DNA of 64,000 bases from Sthenelais limicola (lineage: Eukaryota; Annelida; Polychaeta; Phyllodocida; Sigalionidae): positions 33,988,298 to 34,052,297 of the forward strand of contig OW804097.1 of NCBI GenBank assembly GCA_942159475.1, given 5' to 3'. This document shows positions 1 through 10,945 of this stretch, piece by piece; positions within the stretch are counted from its first letter, which is position 1, and each line of letters starts with the position of its first letter. Both the position numbers and the translations under genes were made by a program. The notes under the pieces are model-generated. The model was given only the letters and a program-made list of their open reading frames with translations, had not been told where the DNA came from and did not search any database.

Positions 1-240
1 CTAAAAGCTCCCCCCTCCCACCGGTGTATCAGTGAGATGCTATGTAACAGCATGGCAAAAGGAGGGAGGGAGTTTGCATGGTAGCAAACCGGAAACATGT
101 TGCTGCCGGAAACAGGAAGTAGAACAAATGGCTGTTCCTAAAAGCTCCCCCTCCCACTGGTGTATCAGTGAGATGATATGTAACAGCATGGCAAAAGGAG
201 GGAGGGAGTTTGCATGGTAGCAAACCGGAAACATGCTGCT
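1..240. repeat. ~138-bp tandem duplication at window start
   Basis: The block from CTAAAAGCTCCC through GGTAGCAAACCGGAAACATG occurs at 1-100 and again at 139-238, with point differences. Both copies carry GGCAAAAGGAGGGAGGGAG. The left end may continue outside the window. Confidence 0.85.
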
Positions 241-1070
241 GGGTTGCATGTGATCCTACACACATGATTACACAGTAGGATTACACTCCCGCCCATACAA
301 ACTGCAGTTAATCCTCCCTTCATCATGGAGTAAAACCCTATATTAACAATTCACATAGTAAAATATGAGACAAACTTAGTACCCAAGGTTAATCTAGAGC
401 CACAACATTACATACAAAAAAGATTCCTATGTTGGACATGTGGGGTTTAGTTTGTTTTGTTTTATTGTGGCACTGACGTTTTGGGCAACACACGCCCTTT
501 TTAAAAAAATGACTTTCAAATTTAGAAGAAAAAAAAGGGAAGCCTCTTTATAGAAATGGCTGGTAGAATAACTGGCCATACACAGCATGTAGTATTGGAC
601 AAGTATATATAACGTAACAATTCACTTGCTGTAAGACATTATTATGTTAAGTTGGCATAACGCCGTAGCGGTGGGTAGCTTGAACTATTGCTGAACTGCA
701 ACATTATGCCACTCTTATGTCAAGTGATTACAGATGTTAGGGCATTACAGCAGGTTAATAGAGAGGTTCCGCAAGCAAACCTATCTCAATTACGTAACCG
801 TATCCCTATTTGGGGGGGGGGGGAATTTTGCATTTTGCTTTATATATTACGTCACGTTTTTCCCTAATGTTTTGCTTAACCTCTTTATTCCTTTTAACTT
901 ATGTTTGTATATTAGAGATACGGATACGTTTACGTTTAGGTTAGACTTGCTGAACCTCTCTAATGTTTAACAACTAACGCCTATATTAGAGCAATGCGTA
1001 AGCTCAGGGGTCAGACGCGAGCATCTCATTCAAACAATGCACAAGACTATAGCCCCTATTATTATCTCAC
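241..1070. other. No recognisable gene
   Basis: AT-rich sequence with a G13 tract near 811-823. The only longer plus-strand frame (734-970) has no recognisable protein features. Confidence 0.6.
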
Positions 1071-1074
1071 ATTA

Positions 1075-1309
1075 GGGTCAGATTTTCAGAAAATGTACAA
1101 TTCACCTTCAGCAATCCTCTCAACTAACCCGCATTTAAGACAGAAATGAGCTTCAAAATGCAGTTTAACATAACAGAACTGATACTTTAAATCAATGTGA
1201 TACCAAATATACTCAGATATACCCGGTATTCCTCATTTTCCAGCTTAATTTAGAAGAATTTACTAAATGTGTAGAGCTGCCAATTGTACATTTTCTGAAA
1301 GTCTGACCC
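1075..1309 (-). mobile_element. GGGTCAG MITE, subfamily A
   Basis: Full length with terminal inverted repeats (TIRs) at both ends and ATTA on each side as a 4-bp target duplication. For all copies I call plus the orientation whose left end reads ACAATTGGCAGCT. Subfamily A contains GGCTGAAAAATGATGAATAC and AGTATCAGTTCTGTTATGTT. Confidence 0.9.
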
Positions 1310-1692
1310 ATTACACTAAGAGACATCTATATGTAAATCGGCTTCCCTTGCATATATCTCTCTCTGGCATGTTGGCGGCGACAGGGAAAGGGGCTAAATT
1401 CCCAGTGAGTTATGCCCTAATATCATTAGGTAGTTCTTATATCCAATACACAAAGGGAAGGGAGAAGAGGCACTCAGGCAAGTGGATGCCATGTTGAAGG
1501 TGGATACAAATGGTAATTGTAAACTAGTAATTGCTAGGCTGATCTCAACCTGCTAGAAGGCGTCATATATACACTGTATACACATAAGTGTTTGGCCCTT
1601 TTTGGCATATCAAGATTTTTTAGGTTTTAGATTGAGATTTACAAATTATTTTATTCTATGATACATACATAGAGAGAATGGAACAAGCCGGC
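1310..1692. other. No recognisable gene
   Basis: No splice-bounded frame, repeat or RNA was recognised. Confidence 0.5.
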
Positions 1693-1745
1693 AATAATCG
1701 AAAATTTATTGGACGAGATCAAGTCCAATAAATTTTCGATTATTG
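1693..1745. repeat. Short perfect hairpin
   Basis: AATAATCGAAAATTTATTGGAC is followed, after an 8-base loop region, by its reverse complement. The 22-bp perfect stem could be a tiny foldback element or a cruciform. Confidence 0.8.
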
Positions 1746-2109
1746 CAGGCGAGTTCCAATCTATATTTATTATATGGGCATGGAATTGATGTGTAACATA
1801 TATGGATCATATGGACATAAAACTTGATGTGTAAAATCTGAAAAAAGTAGCCGACTTGGTGACGAAGTAGTTCATCTAGTACACATACTATATGAATATT
1901 TTTATAGCACCCCACTTATATATGGAACGCCATTGGGTCATTTATTCAGTATTTTTGGATATCTGAAAATGATTTATTGATATCTGAAAATCATTTTTAG
2001 ATATCAATAAATCATTTTCAGATATCCAAAAATCATTTTCAGATATCTATAAATCATTTTCAGATATCCATAAATCATTTTTAGATATCAAGAAATCAAT
2101 TCTTGATAT

Positions 2110-2360
2110 CTAAAATAATTACAGATATCCGAAAATGATTTATTGATATCCGAAAATGATTTATTGATATCCGAAAATGATTTATGGATATCCGAAAATG
2201 ATTTATGGATATCCGAAAATGATTTATGGATATCCGAAAATGATTTATGGATATCCGAAAATGATTTATGGATATCCGAAAATGATTTATGGATATCCGA
2301 AAATGATTTATGGATATCTGAACATGATTTATGGATATCTGAAAATGATTTTTAGATATC
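2110..2360. repeat. 21-bp GATATCCGAAAATGATTTAT tandem array
   Basis: About eleven head-to-tail copies, nearly identical in the middle of the array, with single-base variants at the edges (CTGAAAATG, CTGAACATG). Similar units in the opposite orientation lie on both sides, so the array can fold on itself. Confidence 0.9.
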
Positions 2361-2679
2361 AATAAATCATTTTCAGATATCAATAAATCATTTTCAGATA
2401 TCAAAAACACCTTGTAAAATAGATTGCAAAGAAACCCATTTCTTGATATCAAGAATTGAATTCTTGATATCTATAAATCATTTTTTGATATCAAAAAATG
2501 ATTTATTGATATTAATAAATGGTTCATGCATATACATTTTAGGGTAAGAAACATCCTCATTGTTACAACCAAACTCATAATTTGAATTTCGGATATCAAT
2601 AAATCATTTTTTGATATCTGTAAATGATATAGAAATCATTTATTGATATCAAGAATTGATTTTTAGATATCCAAAAGTC

Positions 2680-3210
2680 CATTTTTTTATATCCAAAAGT
2701 CCATGCAAATGAGCAGCAGAAAACACACCCCTTGAATTTTAGATATCTGAAATTCAATGCAAATAAGCCTTAGAGAAGTAGCCATCTTTATTGATATCCA
2801 AAAGTCTATGCAAATGAGCAGAAGAAGACACACCTCTTGAATTTTAGATATCTGAAATTCAATGCAAATGAGCCTTAGAGAAGTAGCCATCTTTATTGAT
2901 ATCAAGAATTGACTTTTAGATATCCAAAAGTCTATGCAAATGAGCAGCAGAAAACATGCCCCTTGAATTTTAGATATCTGAAATTCAATGCAAATTAGCT
3001 TTAGACAAGTAGCCATCTTTATTGATATCAAGAATTGATTTTTAGATATCCAAAAGTCTATGCAAATGAGCAGCAGAAAACTAGCCCCTTGAATTTTAGA
3101 TATCTGAAATTCAATGCAAATGAGCCTTAGAGAAGTAGCCATCTTTATTGATATCCAAAAGTCTATGCAAATGAGCAGCAGAAAACACACCCCTTGAATT
3201 TTCTGATATC
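2680..3210. repeat. ~105-bp GATATC/AAAGTCTATGC tandem array
   Basis: About five imperfect copies of a compound unit: GATATCCAAAAGTCTATGC, AAATGAGCAGCAGAAAACAC, CCCTTGAATTTTAGATATCT, GAAATTCAATGCAAATGAGC, then CTTAGAGAAGTAGCCATC. A shorter insert (TTGATATCAAGAATTGATTT) is present in some copies. Confidence 0.88.
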
Positions 3211-3610
3211 CAAAAATACTGAATAAATGACCCAATGGCGTTCCATACTTATAGCACCTCTCATATGGAATGTGCATATAATAAACATGCATTAATCTGA
3301 CATGGGGGTATTCCGTATACGGTTTAATTGTTAGTCACTGGCATGTATAATAAAGCAGTTAACTATCTAGTTAGTTTCAGTCGCTTACAATTATATAATA
3401 AACGCTATTCATTCTGATGACAATTTACCGTGTCGTAGACAGGGAAGGTGTTATTTGGCCCATACAATCTCGGGCAGACCCTTCATTTACGAGCTAAAAT
3501 GTAGTAAATTACTGCCCCGTGTATCATGACTCCAGTCCTATAAGTCATAATATGAGTAAATAGTTACGATTTTTCTTGTCGTAATAGCTGAGAATGCAGC
3601 TTAAATCCTG

Positions 3611-3805
3611 ACACCCACAGCCGATTTGGCTCCCGATTGTCCCCCGATTTTGGTCTTCCAATGAATCCTAGGATTTCATTTCCAATCCTGGTTGATGTTA
3701 TTTCAAAAACATAAACCAGGACTTGAAATGAAATCATAGGATTAATCGGGAGACCAAAATCGGGGGGCAATCGGGAGCCAAATCGGCTGTGTGTGTCCAC
3801 GGCTT
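3611..3805. mobile_element. P-family palindromic MITE, copy 1
   Basis: About 195 bp, nearly self-complementary. The left arm has CAGCCGATTTGGCTCCCGAT and the right arm ends AAATCGGCTGTGTGTGTCCA. The arms meet around AACATAAACCAGGACTTGAA. There is no coding capacity. Confidence 0.88.
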
Positions 3806-4587
3806 TAATAGTAAAGAGGACGGGGTGAGAGCAAAGGGAAGGGAAGGGAAGGGAAATGAGGCACTGTGTCGGCCAGTGTTTGATTTGGTTGGACATAAAG
3901 ATATTTATTTCCCCATTTCTTCTTCATTCTCTCCAATCTGACCTTGAGTCTATTAAAAACGCATTCAGCTTTTGTTGAAAAACAAACTACAAGTTTTTTG
4001 TCGCAACTCACAGGGGAGCCCCCCGTGAGATCTGTAAATGTTTAATCAAGACTGCTTTGTTGATACTCTGGATTAAACATCGTTTAGTTTCAGTTTGCAG
4101 TTTTCCCTCTTGTCTGACATGTAATTCATTCTCGGAAAAAAAGAGCCCACTGGAAACACAATTGGTGTCATCATGATTTCTCATTCTCTCCATTCTACCC
4201 ATGAGGGTATTTATATTTTACACAAGTTCATTGTAGGTCTGTTATTGTCTACGAACAGCACTCCCCAAACAGAGCAGTACCATAACAGATACAACCTCTT
4301 CAATTCTTCTCGAGTGAAGGTTCGTGAATGGACGGTCATGCAAACGATTTCCCATTGACGTAAGCATTGAGGGAAGATAACTGAAGCTCTTCACTTATTT
4401 TTATTCTGTTTATACAACCATTGTAACCAGTCATAACCACAAACACATTTTATATTTCCCTTCAAATATCTAATTTAGGCGGTGGTGAAAAATTTTCACT
4501 ATAGAAGGCCATACTATAGGGTGGTAGTCTTCCTGGTGTGCGATTCCCAGGCAGGTTACCGGATGGTGGCTTTCCTGGTTTGGGCAG
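3806..4587. other. No recognisable gene
   Basis: Contains a short (GGGAA)n patch near 3835-3855. The minus-strand frames here carry no motif. Confidence 0.5.
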
Positions 4588-4670
4588 TATTTATCATTTT
4601 TTACTCTAATTTAGCAGAATTTGAGAGATGTGTAGAACTGTAGATTGTGCATTTTCTGAAGGTATGACCC
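4588..4670 (-). mobile_element. GGGTCAG MITE, subfamily C fragment
   Basis: Only the terminal third remains (TTTATCATTTTTTACTCTAA to GGTATGACCC). Confidence 0.75.
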
Positions 4671-4981
4671 ATAAACAAACAATCACCTGGCCATGTGCTC
4701 GAGGTAATATCAGACCCGAGCCCCCTACATTCCCTGTCCTCTTCTAAAGGGAAGCTCATAACAAACTAACAATTAACAGAAGATGGCTAGCCTCCTAATA
4801 ATTGACACATTGAATAGATACAAAGTTTAAGTATTTAAAAGCGCATTCTCTTACTTTGTTTCATTTATTGGAAGCCACGGCTCTAATGTCAGACCAGTTG
4901 TTAGCCAAGTCTTCAGGAGGCAGAGGGAAGTGTTCCTGACACACAGTAAGACAACTAGCTGTAAACCCACACGGAACGTCA

Positions 4982-5216
4982 GGGTCAGATTGTCAGAAAA
5001 TGTACAATTGGCAGCAGTACATATTTACTCATTTCTGCTAAATTAGGCTGCAATTTGGCCAATACTAAGTATATCTGAGTATATTCGGCATTGCATTGAT
5101 TCTAGCAATCTGTTTGGTTCGGTTGAACTGTATTTTGAACTTTATTTTCGTTTGAAATTTGGGTTATTTGAGAGGATTGGTGAAGGTGAATTGTACATTT
5201 TCGGAAAACCTGACCC
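4982..5216 (+). mobile_element. GGGTCAG MITE, subfamily B
   Basis: Full length, flanked by GTCA/GTCA. Subfamily B carries GCTGCAATTTGGCCAATACT and TAGCAATCTGTTTGGTT. This copy has an A-like GTATATCTGAGTATA segment, suggesting exchange between subfamilies. Confidence 0.9.
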
Positions 5217-5475
5217 GTCAACATGATAGATATGAAAGTGTTTCTTCCATTCATGGGAGCGCAATGCTTCCCCCTCACTAGTCCTGCCCTTTTCCTCATT
5301 CCAATTTCAGGCCCGCACTGACCTTAGTTTGAGAACCTGTCTTTGAGTGATCATGTGTTTGAGGATTGTCACTGGGGAATAGCAATAGGCAAATGATCGA
5401 CGAGGCTCAAGATGAGTTTGTGTCCCTTTTTAAAAATGTGAATTTCAAGAACAAAGACGTGGCTGCTATCCATAA

Positions 5476-5709
5476 GGGTCAGAATTTCAGAATTGTACAA
5501 TTGGCAGCTCTACACATTAAGCAAATTCTGCTAAATTAGACCAAAATATTGTCAATACTAGGTATATCTGAGTATATTTAGTATTACCTTGATTCAAACA
5601 ATCGGTTAGGTTATGCTGAACTGTATTTTGAACCTGTTTTTTGTCTTAAATTTGGGTTATTTGAGAGGATTGGTGATGGTAAATTGGGCACTATCTGAAA
5701 ATCTGACCC
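5476..5709 (+). mobile_element. GGGTCAG MITE, subfamily A/B mosaic
   Basis: Both TIRs present with small changes. The target duplication is not clear. Confidence 0.86.
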
Positions 5710-6316
5710 ATATAATAAGCTGAATGAAACGCGGGAAAGGCTCGGCACGGGCCCATTACATGGATTCAATTTTCATAACAACCATTTCATCCGCATCTGC
5801 CTTTTTAAAATCGAGTAGGGGGTGTGCATGTCCACCATATTGGATTGTCTCACAAGGATTTATTAGGATTTATTGTATGTTGGATTAAAAACTAGAGAAA
5901 GTTTTAAATGCTTAACGTTAAATCGACTGTAAATTGTCGTTTGGGGTTCCATGACACTTTCCCCACTGGAAGATCTCTTTGGTGAATGAAAGTTGTATTA
6001 AAAAGAATATCAGGACACTTCCTTATATTTTCCATAATGCATTTGGAGTCCCTATAATATATATGATCTATACACCGTTGTTGTAAATGACAAGGTGACT
6101 ATTTATTGGTATGAAGGTGTCATACTTTGATCAATTATGGTAGCATTGAGTTTCCTCTGTCCTGGCATTTCTTAATTGTGGCACCCCACTCCTTCATTAT
6201 CATTACATTACCATATTTCTTTTTTAAAACAAATTTTATTATCCAGGGGGGTGTTGCGTGGCATATGCCTTGACGGCTGATGCCACCCCCTAATTAAACA
6301 CCGCCTGAACCCCTAC
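5710..6316. other. No recognisable gene
   Basis: AT-rich, no repeat family recognised. Confidence 0.5.
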
Positions 6317-6424
6317 AGGGCCTAGTCCACTAAGCCGATTCTCATGCGATTCTCACAGAATTTAGTGCAAAAGAGTCCTCTGCGGCGCAAAATCGCATGA
6401 GAATCGGCTTAGTGGATTCACCCT
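6317..6424. mobile_element. Q-family short palindromic MITE, copy 1
   Basis: About 108 bp. GGGCCTAGTCCACTAAGCCG and TCTCATGCGATT form the left arm, and AATCGCATGAGAATCGGCTT with AGTGGAT forms the right. The loop carries AGTCCTCTGCGGCGC. Confidence 0.88.
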
Positions 6425-6473
6425 ACCACCGCACGCACCGAAGGATTTACATCTGTATATTCTCTTCCACCCA

Positions 6474-6500
6474 TTGTACATTCTCTGAAAATCTGACCCA
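6474..6500. mobile_element. Solo GGGTCAG TIR
   Basis: A 27-bp terminal repeat alone (TTGTACATTCTCTGAAAATC then TGACCCA), set between two copies of TATTCTCTTCCACCCA at 6458-6473 and 6501-6516. Confidence 0.75.
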
Positions 6501-6831
6501 TATTCTCTTCCACCCATTTCATATCATTCTTCGTTTCTCCTCCTATTTAATATGCAATCATTAATATAGATATCCTCTTCATCACTTCAAAATATTTATA
6601 AAACGAACATTTGATTAAATCATTATAACTTATCACTATAATATATTAACAGGTTTGCCAATAAAAATGCAACCAAAATCACTCCAAAGTTTATCCTTAG
6701 TGGAGTTGTCTCAATATATATTATAATCTTAATTAAACATTTCAAAAATATGATTTTAATTTCTCAAGGCTGCCGATTTATCGTACCATTACAACCAACC
6801 TTGGGTGGGGGCTTTGCCACAACCATTATAT

Positions 6832-7066
6832 GGGTGAAGTCACCAGAAAATGTACAATTTCCTTTCACCAATCTTCTCAAATAACCCAAATTTTAGACGG
6901 AAATAAAGTTAAAAATACAGTTCAACCTAACCAAACAGATTGCTAGAATCAAGGCAATGCCGAATATACTTGAATTTACCTAGTATTGACCAAATTGCAG
7001 CCTTATTTAGCAGAGTGTACTAAATGTGTAGATCTGCCAATTGTACGTTTTCAGAAAATCTGACCC
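6832..7066 (-). mobile_element. GGGTCAG MITE, subfamily B
   Basis: The left TIR is diverged (GGGTGAAGTCACCAGAAAAT). Flanks ATAT/ATGT. Confidence 0.86.
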
Positions 7067-7329
7067 ATGTATATTCATCCCCCAAAGACCAGTGCAATAT
7101 ATCAATGGTATGTACATGATTAAAATTTAATTAAATTTTATTCCTTTTCACTTCATTCATGCCTGAGAATCCATGAATATTTCAAAACTTTCTTCTCCAC
7201 TATTGGCGATCAACTCAATCATAATTTGCTTCCAACAATAAGTGGCGAATAAAAATAAAACGAATTGTACAGACTCTTGTTGCAGCGCAATGAATCGTTG
7301 GCAATGATAGTATGGGGAGTGGAGCTTAG

Positions 7330-7541
7330 GGGTCAGATTTTCAAAAATTGTGCAATTGGCAAGTAAATTCTGCTGAAAAATGAAGAATACCGGGTATATC
7401 TAAGTATATTTGGTATCGCATTGATTTAAATTATCAGTTCTGTTATGTTAAACTGCATTTTGAAGCTAATTTTTGTTTTAAATGTGTGTTATTCGAGAGG
7501 ATTGCTGAAGGCAAATGGTACATTTTCTGACAATCTGACCC
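7330..7541 (+). mobile_element. GGGTCAG MITE, subfamily A, small deletion
   Basis: About 20 bp shorter than the consensus near the left end. No clear target duplication. Confidence 0.86.
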
Positions 7542-7769
7542 ATGAAGATAATCTGCCAGGAGCTTTGATATGAAAGCAAAGGGAAGATGAAGACACCCAT
7601 AAAAACCATATCTGGTGATGCAAAGTCGCGGACATAATGTTACCCCTGGTGATTGCTTTACAAATTTATAGCGATTCTTCACAAACAATGCATCTTATTA
7701 TTGTTAACGACACTTGTCCATAGAATACAGTAAGTTTGGGTTCTATTGCTATGACAAAATGCGATTTAT

Positions 7770-8002
7770 GGGTCAGATTTTCAGAAAATGTACAATTGGC
7801 AGCACTACACACTTAGGAAATGTTGCTAAATTAGGCTGAAAAATGATAAATACCAGGTATATCAGGGTATATTTGGTATCGAGTTGATTTAACATCTGTT
7901 TTGCTATGTTAAACTATTTTTTAAGCTCATTTTAGTCTTAAATTTGGGTTATTTGAGAGGATAGGTGAAGGCAAATTGTACATTTTCTAAAAAATCTGAC
8001 CC
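7770..8002 (+). mobile_element. GGGTCAG MITE, subfamily A
   Basis: Full length, flanked by TTAT/TTAT. Confidence 0.9.
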
Positions 8003-8192
8003 TTATAGAGTGGCGACATTAAGATGGGTAACAAAGTGTAGGCAAAAATCCAATTATTTGACTATAGGAGGCAACAGATCTTGGTAGGTATGATCATAAT
8101 ATTATCGTATCCTCATAGAGAGCCTGTCTTTGTGAACAATTGTCATGTACTACTTACAACCGCGAGTCCATTTCCATATACTACTTCCATGT

Positions 8193-8315
8193 GGGTCAGA
8201 TTTTCAGAAAAAGTACAATTCAAATTCCCCAATCTTCTCAAATAACCCAAATTTCAGACGAAAACAAGGTTCAAAATACAGTTCAACCTAACCAAACTTT
8301 CTGAAAATCTGTCCC
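8193..8315 (-). mobile_element. GGGTCAG MITE, internally deleted
   Basis: 123 bp. Subfamily B left half joined at AACCAAAC to the terminal TTTCTGAAAATCTGTCCC. Both TIRs remain. CATATACTACTT occurs on both sides. Confidence 0.85.
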
Positions 8316-8326
8316 ATATACTACTT

Positions 8327-8412
8327 GAGCCTGTCTCTGTGTACAATTTCCATGTACTACTTACTACAAATCGTAAGTAGTACATGGAAATTGCACACAA
8401 AGACAGGCTCTC
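8327..8412. repeat. Long hairpin GAGCCTGTCT...AGACAGGCTC
   Basis: Arms 8327-8365 and 8374-8412, nearly perfect. A third, partial copy of the arm lies at 8117-8157. Confidence 0.83.
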
Positions 8413-8573
8413 TAAGAGGAGATGAACACTGTACACTAATTCTGGAAATCCTGATGTCAGCTCACCAACCCAATGACCCTTCAATTACAGGCCGGTACTA
8501 CCTCCCAAACGCTGTCCAATAAAGACCCACGGTTCACATGACTCGCCATTTATCTTATGATATGGCAGTAGGA

Positions 8574-8809
8574 GGGTCAGATTTTCAGAAAATGTACAAT
8601 TCGCCTTCACCAATCCTCTCAAATAACCCAAATTTAAGACAAAAATAAGCTTTAAAATGCAGTTTAACATAACATAACTGATACTTGAAATCAATGCGAT
8701 ACCAAATATACTCAGGTATACCTGGTATTCTTCATTTTTTAGCCTAATTTAGGAAAATTTCGTAAATGTGTAGAGCTGCCAATTTGTACATTTTCTGAAA
8801 ATCTGACCC
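8574..8809 (-). mobile_element. GGGTCAG MITE, subfamily A
   Basis: Full length, flanked by AGGA/AGGA. Confidence 0.9.
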
Positions 8810-9345
8810 AGGAGGACAAGACGGTGAACTTGTACTAATTATGCCCTATGGTTCTCTCCTATAAACTAATGAGACAGGATAGAAAGCAGGCGAGCAAGAG
8901 AAAGGCAGCTGAATCAGCAACCAGAGTATGTGCATAGCGACATGAATAAACGAAAACAAATATACAGGAAGAGTAAAAGCACGAAGGAGTTGTCAAGAAT
9001 ATATTTGTAAGAGGTGACATATAAGATATGGTAAAATCCGGAGTACTGATGAGAAAATTGATTGTATATATATAATCTATTGTAATTTGAAAGGAGACAC
9101 TCAGAATCCCCTGTCCATTCACTACATTAAATATTAAAATGCAATGAAATATAATTTAATACCATCCATCATTATTCAATCATCCCATTTGTTACAACAA
9201 CCAGCATGAATGTACACAGGGCTGCAGCATATAGTGCATGAACTGGGTAATTTGATACTATGATGCGCAGACCCAGACATCAGGGAAGCTTTTCTAAACA
9301 TGCCGGGATGGTTTGTGCTCATCACAAGGTTTAAGAATTAATCAG
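8810..9345. other. No recognisable gene
   Basis: The minus-strand frame at 8859-9122 is Cys/Phe-rich with no splice or start context and is judged non-coding. Confidence 0.5.
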
Positions 9346-9546
9346 TCTAGGCCCAAAGTTGAAAGAGTCCCTTCAAATGAAGGTAAAGCCTCTCGCCTCA
9401 AACCGCAGGGTGCCATTATAATTCCATCAAGACCGCAAAATGTCATTATATTCCCATTAAAACGCCTAGTCCTAAGCCAGGAAACCGATTAGCGAAGTAG
9501 GCTGACATATCATTCTTATCTGATCTGAGGGTTTGGACCTAGAGTG
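9346..9546 (+). repeat. T-family ~200-bp dispersed repeat, copy 1
   Basis: From CTAGGCCCAAAGTTG through CCTCTCGCCTCAAACCGCAG and GCAAAATGTCATTATATTCC to GAGGGTTTGGACCTAGAGTG. No clear terminal inverted repeat apart from CTAGG/CCTAG. Confidence 0.8.
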
Positions 9547-9913
9547 TAACGAGATATGGCAAGTTTTGCAAATAAAAAATGATGAGGATGCAGCAGGGAT
9601 ATTAAATTTCGTTCTGAAAGATATATTTCAAGAACATTGAAGATGATCCCTTAATGAAGAAAGATAATATCTCCAGTATCATTACCATTAGTCATAGGAC
9701 CAAGGTCATTTCAGTCATAACCCCATAGAATATTTTCCCCATCATTACAAAGTATGGGAGATGAATATATTAGACAGGTGGGACATCATGCCTAACACAA
9801 ACATTTAGATTCCGATAAGCCGGAAAGCGAAATTCGACACATATAATTATATAATATCCAGTCAATGAAAAACTATAATGCTTGGTTTTGTTGTTGTCAA
9901 ACAGTCAAAGTCA

Positions 9914-9974
9914 TAGCCGGGGGAGGTGGAAGATTTAGTTGTTTTATGCCCCTTTTAAAACTATACTTTCGTAT
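9914..9974. repeat. Dispersed GTTGTTTTACGCCC-type snippet
   Basis: GGGGGAGGTGG ... TAGTTGTTTTATGCCCCTTT ... ATACTTTCGTAT recurs at 49709-49760 with similar flanks. Confidence 0.6.
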
Positions 9975-10163
9975 GTGTCAGATTTTCAGAAAATGTACAA
10001 TTGGCAGCTATACATTTAGTAAATTCTACTAAATTAGGCTGCAATTTGGCTAATACTAGGTAAATTAAAGTATATTTAGCATTGAATTGATTCTACAATC
10101 TGCTGGTTATGTTGAACTGTATTTTGAACCTTATTTTTGTCTGAAATTCTGAAAATCTGACCC
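9975..10163 (+). mobile_element. GGGTCAG MITE, subfamily B, internally deleted
   Basis: About 45 bp missing next to the right TIR; the junction shares TCTGAAA on both sides, consistent with a microhomology deletion. Confidence 0.85.
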
Positions 10164-10410
10164 ATATATTTGATGATATCGAGGTGAGAAAGAAAACACG
10201 CTAACGGGATTTCTTCTTTGGAAAAGCAGCACCCAATATCTCACAGTATCTTGCTTTAATCTTGAGGAAGTAACCAAGTTTTTGTAATTAAAACATCAGC
10301 GTGGGAGATTAAAATATCAATTTCAGCTATCAATCAGCTGCTTTTTTAAACTTCACTTCAAACGCGAACTATTTTTCCAGACCCACAGCAAACGCAGCTA
10401 ACACGTACAT

Positions 10411-10645
10411 GGGTCAGATTTTCAGAAAATGTACAATCGGCAGCTCAACACATTTAGGAAATTCTGCTAAATTAGGCTGAAAAATGATGAATACCGGATA
10501 TATCTGAGTATACTTGTGATCGCATTGATTTAAGGTATCAGTTCTGTTATGTTAAACTGCATTTTGAAGCTCATTTTTGTCTTAATTGTGGGTTATTTGA
10601 GAGGATTGGTGAAGGTGAATTGTACATTTTCTGAACATCTGACCC
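10411..10645 (+). mobile_element. GGGTCAG MITE, subfamily A
   Basis: Full length; flanking bases ACAT and TTACAT do not align exactly. Confidence 0.88.
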
Positions 10646-10945
10646 TTACATAGAGTGACTGCATGCATCCCTTTGTGGCCTTCTTTTCTCCATACTTGCA
10701 TTCTTATCTAATCTTAATTACGCCTTTCATATCCTTGTCTAAAGAATCGTCTATTCGGTAATTACGCCAATGGTAAGAAGGTTGACTGAGGCCTAGATGA
10801 GAGCATCTAAACAGATTGCACCACTCAGGGCGGCCGGCGAAAGTAGCCCAAGCAAAATCAGCTTATTAAGTGATTATTGGAGCAAAAGCAACATGGCGGC
10901 CACGGACGTGCCCACTCAAGTACAGCTGCTGACGAAGCTGAATAT

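Larger units (their letters stand above)
1921..3247. mobile_element. GATATC foldback element made of minisatellites
   Basis: A perfect 43-bp inverted repeat (1921-1963 and 3205-3247, beginning TATGGAACGCCATTGGGTCA) bounds about 1.3 kb. The inside is almost wholly tandem repeats separated by GATATC. On the left are ~21-bp units (GATATCCGAAAATGATTTAT) in both orientations; on the right are ~105-bp units pairing AAAGTCTATGCAAATGAGCAG with GAATTTTAGATATCTGAAATT. The long open frames within (WISENDL repeats) are products of the repeat period. No transposase is present. Confidence 0.85.

Noticed and set aside
2096..2452. Repetitive ORFs (ISENDLW / NHFRISI repeats) as a repeat protein
   Set aside because: They are read-through of a 21-bp tandem array (a multiple of three) on both strands, with no start context or homology.
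2110..3210. CRISPR array
   Set aside because: The repeats are contiguous tandem units without unique spacers, in eukaryotic sequence.
2687..3292. 201-codon minus-strand ORF as a membrane-like protein
   Set aside because: It follows the ~105-bp repeat period and extends into the element's inverted end. It is a by-product of the array.
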